A program made the position numbers and the translations under genes. From Holophagales bacterium (GTDB lineage: Bacteria; Acidobacteriota; Holophagae; Holophagales; Holophagaceae), in assembly GCA_031281385.1 (NCBI GenBank), contig JAITFL010000032.1:1-7275 (forward strand): 7,275 nt of DNA, in the 5' to 3' direction. Positions 6,358 through 7,275 of this stretch are shown here, piece by piece. The notes below the pieces were generated by a model. The model did not search any database. It was not told the origin of the DNA and was given only the letters and a program-made list of their open reading frames with translations. Every line of letters starts with the position of its first letter. Position 1 is the first letter of the stretch.

Positions 6358-7081
6358 TTACCGATATATATACAGGGCAGTTTTTCGGAGTTCATTGAAG
6401 AGGTCGGTGGTGGTGACGGCATGCCAAATGCGCATCGTCAGATCAACCATGCGCCCTGCCCGCGAGACCACCTTGGTGCGCCTCGTGAACCTGCCCAGGT
6501 GATGGCTGGTGTTGCTGTTGTCGCGCTCAATGCCGACCGTGTGCGCCTTCCCGATGACATGGCGGCACGGCGGCAGAGCACTTCGGAGAATGCGCCCCAT
6601 GCGTCAGCGTAAAAGACGCAGCCCTTCAGGCGCCTCATTTTGTCGTAGAGCCTCCTGAAAGTCGCAGAATCACGACCGCCGAGCACCCAGGCCACGGTTC
6701 GCCGTGTGCAACGGCCAAGGGCCTTGATGATCCAAGCCTTGTTTTTTTTGACCCGATGAAATGCTGCATCTCATCGAACTCCATCTCCACGACCCCGCCT
6801 GGGACCTCCGACTCTGGCAGGCCCTCGCCGAATTCGCGGACCCACCTGTATATCAGCGAGTGGCTCCTGTCTAACATGCGCCCCAGCATCCTTAAGGAGC
6901 CTTTTGCCATCGAGTAGAGCAAAATGCACATCGCCTTTTTTGCGGTCGTCCCATCGTTTGTCCGGCCGTCGCCGGGCCGGAAGTTGCACCCGCAGTCTTT
7001 GCAGCGGTACCGCTGCTTCCCTGCCACGATGCCGTTTTTTATGGCTTGTCCTGACCCGCATTTTTTGCACCTTGGCCTCAT
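6358..7081 (-). pseudogene. IS1-family transposase (InsAB-like), broken by two frameshifts
   Basis: A DDE transposase that would cut and join the ends of the element. The ATG at 7079-7081 has GGAGGG 5 nt upstream. Restoring the frame gives 241 residues: a zinc ribbon (CKKC at 5-8, CKDC at 27-30), a helix-turn-helix (MLGRMLDRSHSLIYRWV, about 65-81), then the catalytic domain with D103 (EFDEMQHFIGSKK), D160 (VFYADAWG) and E186 (IERDNSN), closely matching the order in IS1 InsB. The first break is at the A8 run (forward 6742-6749), where -1 slippage restores NKAWIIKA. The second, at about 6571-6578 after SEVL, is a missing base (or two extra) before PPCRHVIGKAH. The usual W after DEM is Q. The first break could be programmed, but the second makes this copy a probable pseudogene. 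The family call is secure. Confidence 0.88.
6742..6749 (-). promoter_or_regulatory. A8C slippery run in the IS1-family transposase
   Basis: The minus strand reads TCA AAA AAA ACA in the upstream frame. A -1 slip on AAA AAA gives AAC AAG GCT TGG, continuing exactly into the catalytic frame. IS1 itself makes its transposase by -1 frameshifting on an A6C run. Possible downstream hairpins are CTTG-GATCAT-CAAG and CACGG-CGAA-CCGTG. A simple one-base loss from an original A9 explains the same data. Confidence 0.4.
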
Positions 7082-7167
7082 TTCAACCCTCCGTGCCACA
7101 ATTTATCATACATCTATATTAATATAAACACTCTCGAAAATTCATTGACGATACACCCTAGGTTCTG

Positions 7168-7196
7168 TCGACATTCAATGCAAAGAGTGTTATAAA
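7168..7196 (+). promoter_or_regulatory. Promoter of the IS5-family transposase
   Basis: TCGACA (7168-7173), a 17-nt spacer, and TATAAA (7191-7196) with an extended -10 TG at 7188-7189. Transcription would start near 7203, at the edge of the ribosome binding site AGGAGG (7203-7208), so the leader would be very short. Confidence 0.45.
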
Positions 7197-7214
7197 CATG
7201 GCAGGAGGCCCGCC

Positions 7215-7275
7215 ATGCAGAAGAGACACGCACTGAGAGACGACCAGTGGGAAAAGATCAAGGATGCCCTGCCGG
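7215..7275 (+). CDS. IS5-family transposase, N-terminal 20 codons only
   Basis: The sequence MQKRHALRDDQWEKIKDALP has the conserved opening of IS5-family (IS427 group) transposases, in which a basic start is followed by L-D/T-D-x-Q-W-x-x-I and a terminal LP(G). AGGAGG lies 6 nt before the ATG and a good promoter precedes it. The DDE catalytic domain lies beyond the window, so I cannot tell whether the gene is intact or split into two frames as is common in this group. Confidence 0.75.
   Translation, partial: MQKRHALRDDQWEKIKDALP

Larger units (their letters stand above)
6347..7138 (-). mobile_element. IS1-family insertion sequence, decayed copy
   Basis: The element is about 792 bp, close to the 768 bp of IS1. 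Its ends share the perfect 10-bp inverted repeat TTCGAGAGTG (6347-6356) and CACTCTCGAA (7129-7138), with weaker similarity continuing inward (GTTA/TTTA, then TATA-rich). The transposase stop codon lies 1 bp inside the left repeat, and its start lies 47 bp inside the right one, which fits IS geometry. No direct repeat of 8-10 bp is seen at the flanks (GAATCCCGC on the left, AATTCATTG on the right), so the target duplication has been lost or the ends have recombined. Confidence 0.8.
7161..7275 (+). mobile_element. Left end of an IS5-family element (IS427-like), cut by window edge
   Basis: The encoded N-terminus at 7215 is of IS5 type. The element probably begins at GGTTCTGTCGACATT just after CTAG (7158-7161), a sequence of the YTAR kind often duplicated by this group. 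The exact end cannot be fixed without the right terminus. It lies only about 22 bp from the end of the IS1-family element. Confidence 0.5.

Noticed and set aside
5920..6612. Long plus-strand open frame (230 codons)
   Set aside because: It runs through the hairpin cluster and antisense through the IS1-family transposase, has no ribosome binding site, and shows no domain. It is an artefact of high GC.

Overview
This is a bacterial chromosomal window of moderate-to-high GC, with AT-rich spacers. The left 2.6 kb is ordinary housekeeping and transport sequence. The right 4.5 kb is an accessory region made of integrase and insertion-sequence debris. I cannot name the organism. RecA shows a bacterium, and the DUF4102-type integrase, AlpA-like protein and IS1/IS5-type transposases suggest a proteobacterium-like or other Gram-negative lineage, but none of these is diagnostic.

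Layout. Positions 1-1033 (minus strand) hold recA, cut at its 3' end by the window edge. Upstream of it lie a short leader with a terminator-like hairpin, a candidate promoter, and the terminator of the next gene. Positions 1186-2559 (minus) hold a 12-helix MFS transporter resembling the MFSD1-like group, with a good sigma70-type promoter at 2611-2639. Positions 2640-3205 are non-coding and carry three clustered palindromes, then a block of GGGGCAT/ATGCCCC repeats directly in front of an integrase.

The accessory region starts with a P4-type tyrosine recombinase (3206-4415, plus). All its catalytic residues are present but a single-base frameshift splits it. Next come a small helix-turn-helix relic that looks like a decayed transposase (4472-4654) and a 296-aa protein made of two AlpA-like DNA-binding domains in tandem (4869-5759, plus). 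A 590-bp non-coding stretch follows, holding three strong adjacent hairpins (6024-6124). Then comes an IS1-family element of about 792 bp (6347-7138, transposase on minus). Its transposase is broken twice, and one break lies at an A8C run that resembles a programmed -1 frameshift site. The window ends in the first 20 codons of an IS5-family transposase with a good promoter and ribosome binding site.

Reading. The integrase, the arm-site-like repeats and the double AlpA protein look like the remains of a small integrative (P4-like or satellite) element: the recombinase would cut and join at att sites, and AlpA-type proteins often control integrase or excision genes. The frameshifts and IS insertions suggest it is decaying. 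The most unusual items are the duplicated AlpA protein, the hairpin clusters, the hairpin in the recA leader and the insertion within RecA.
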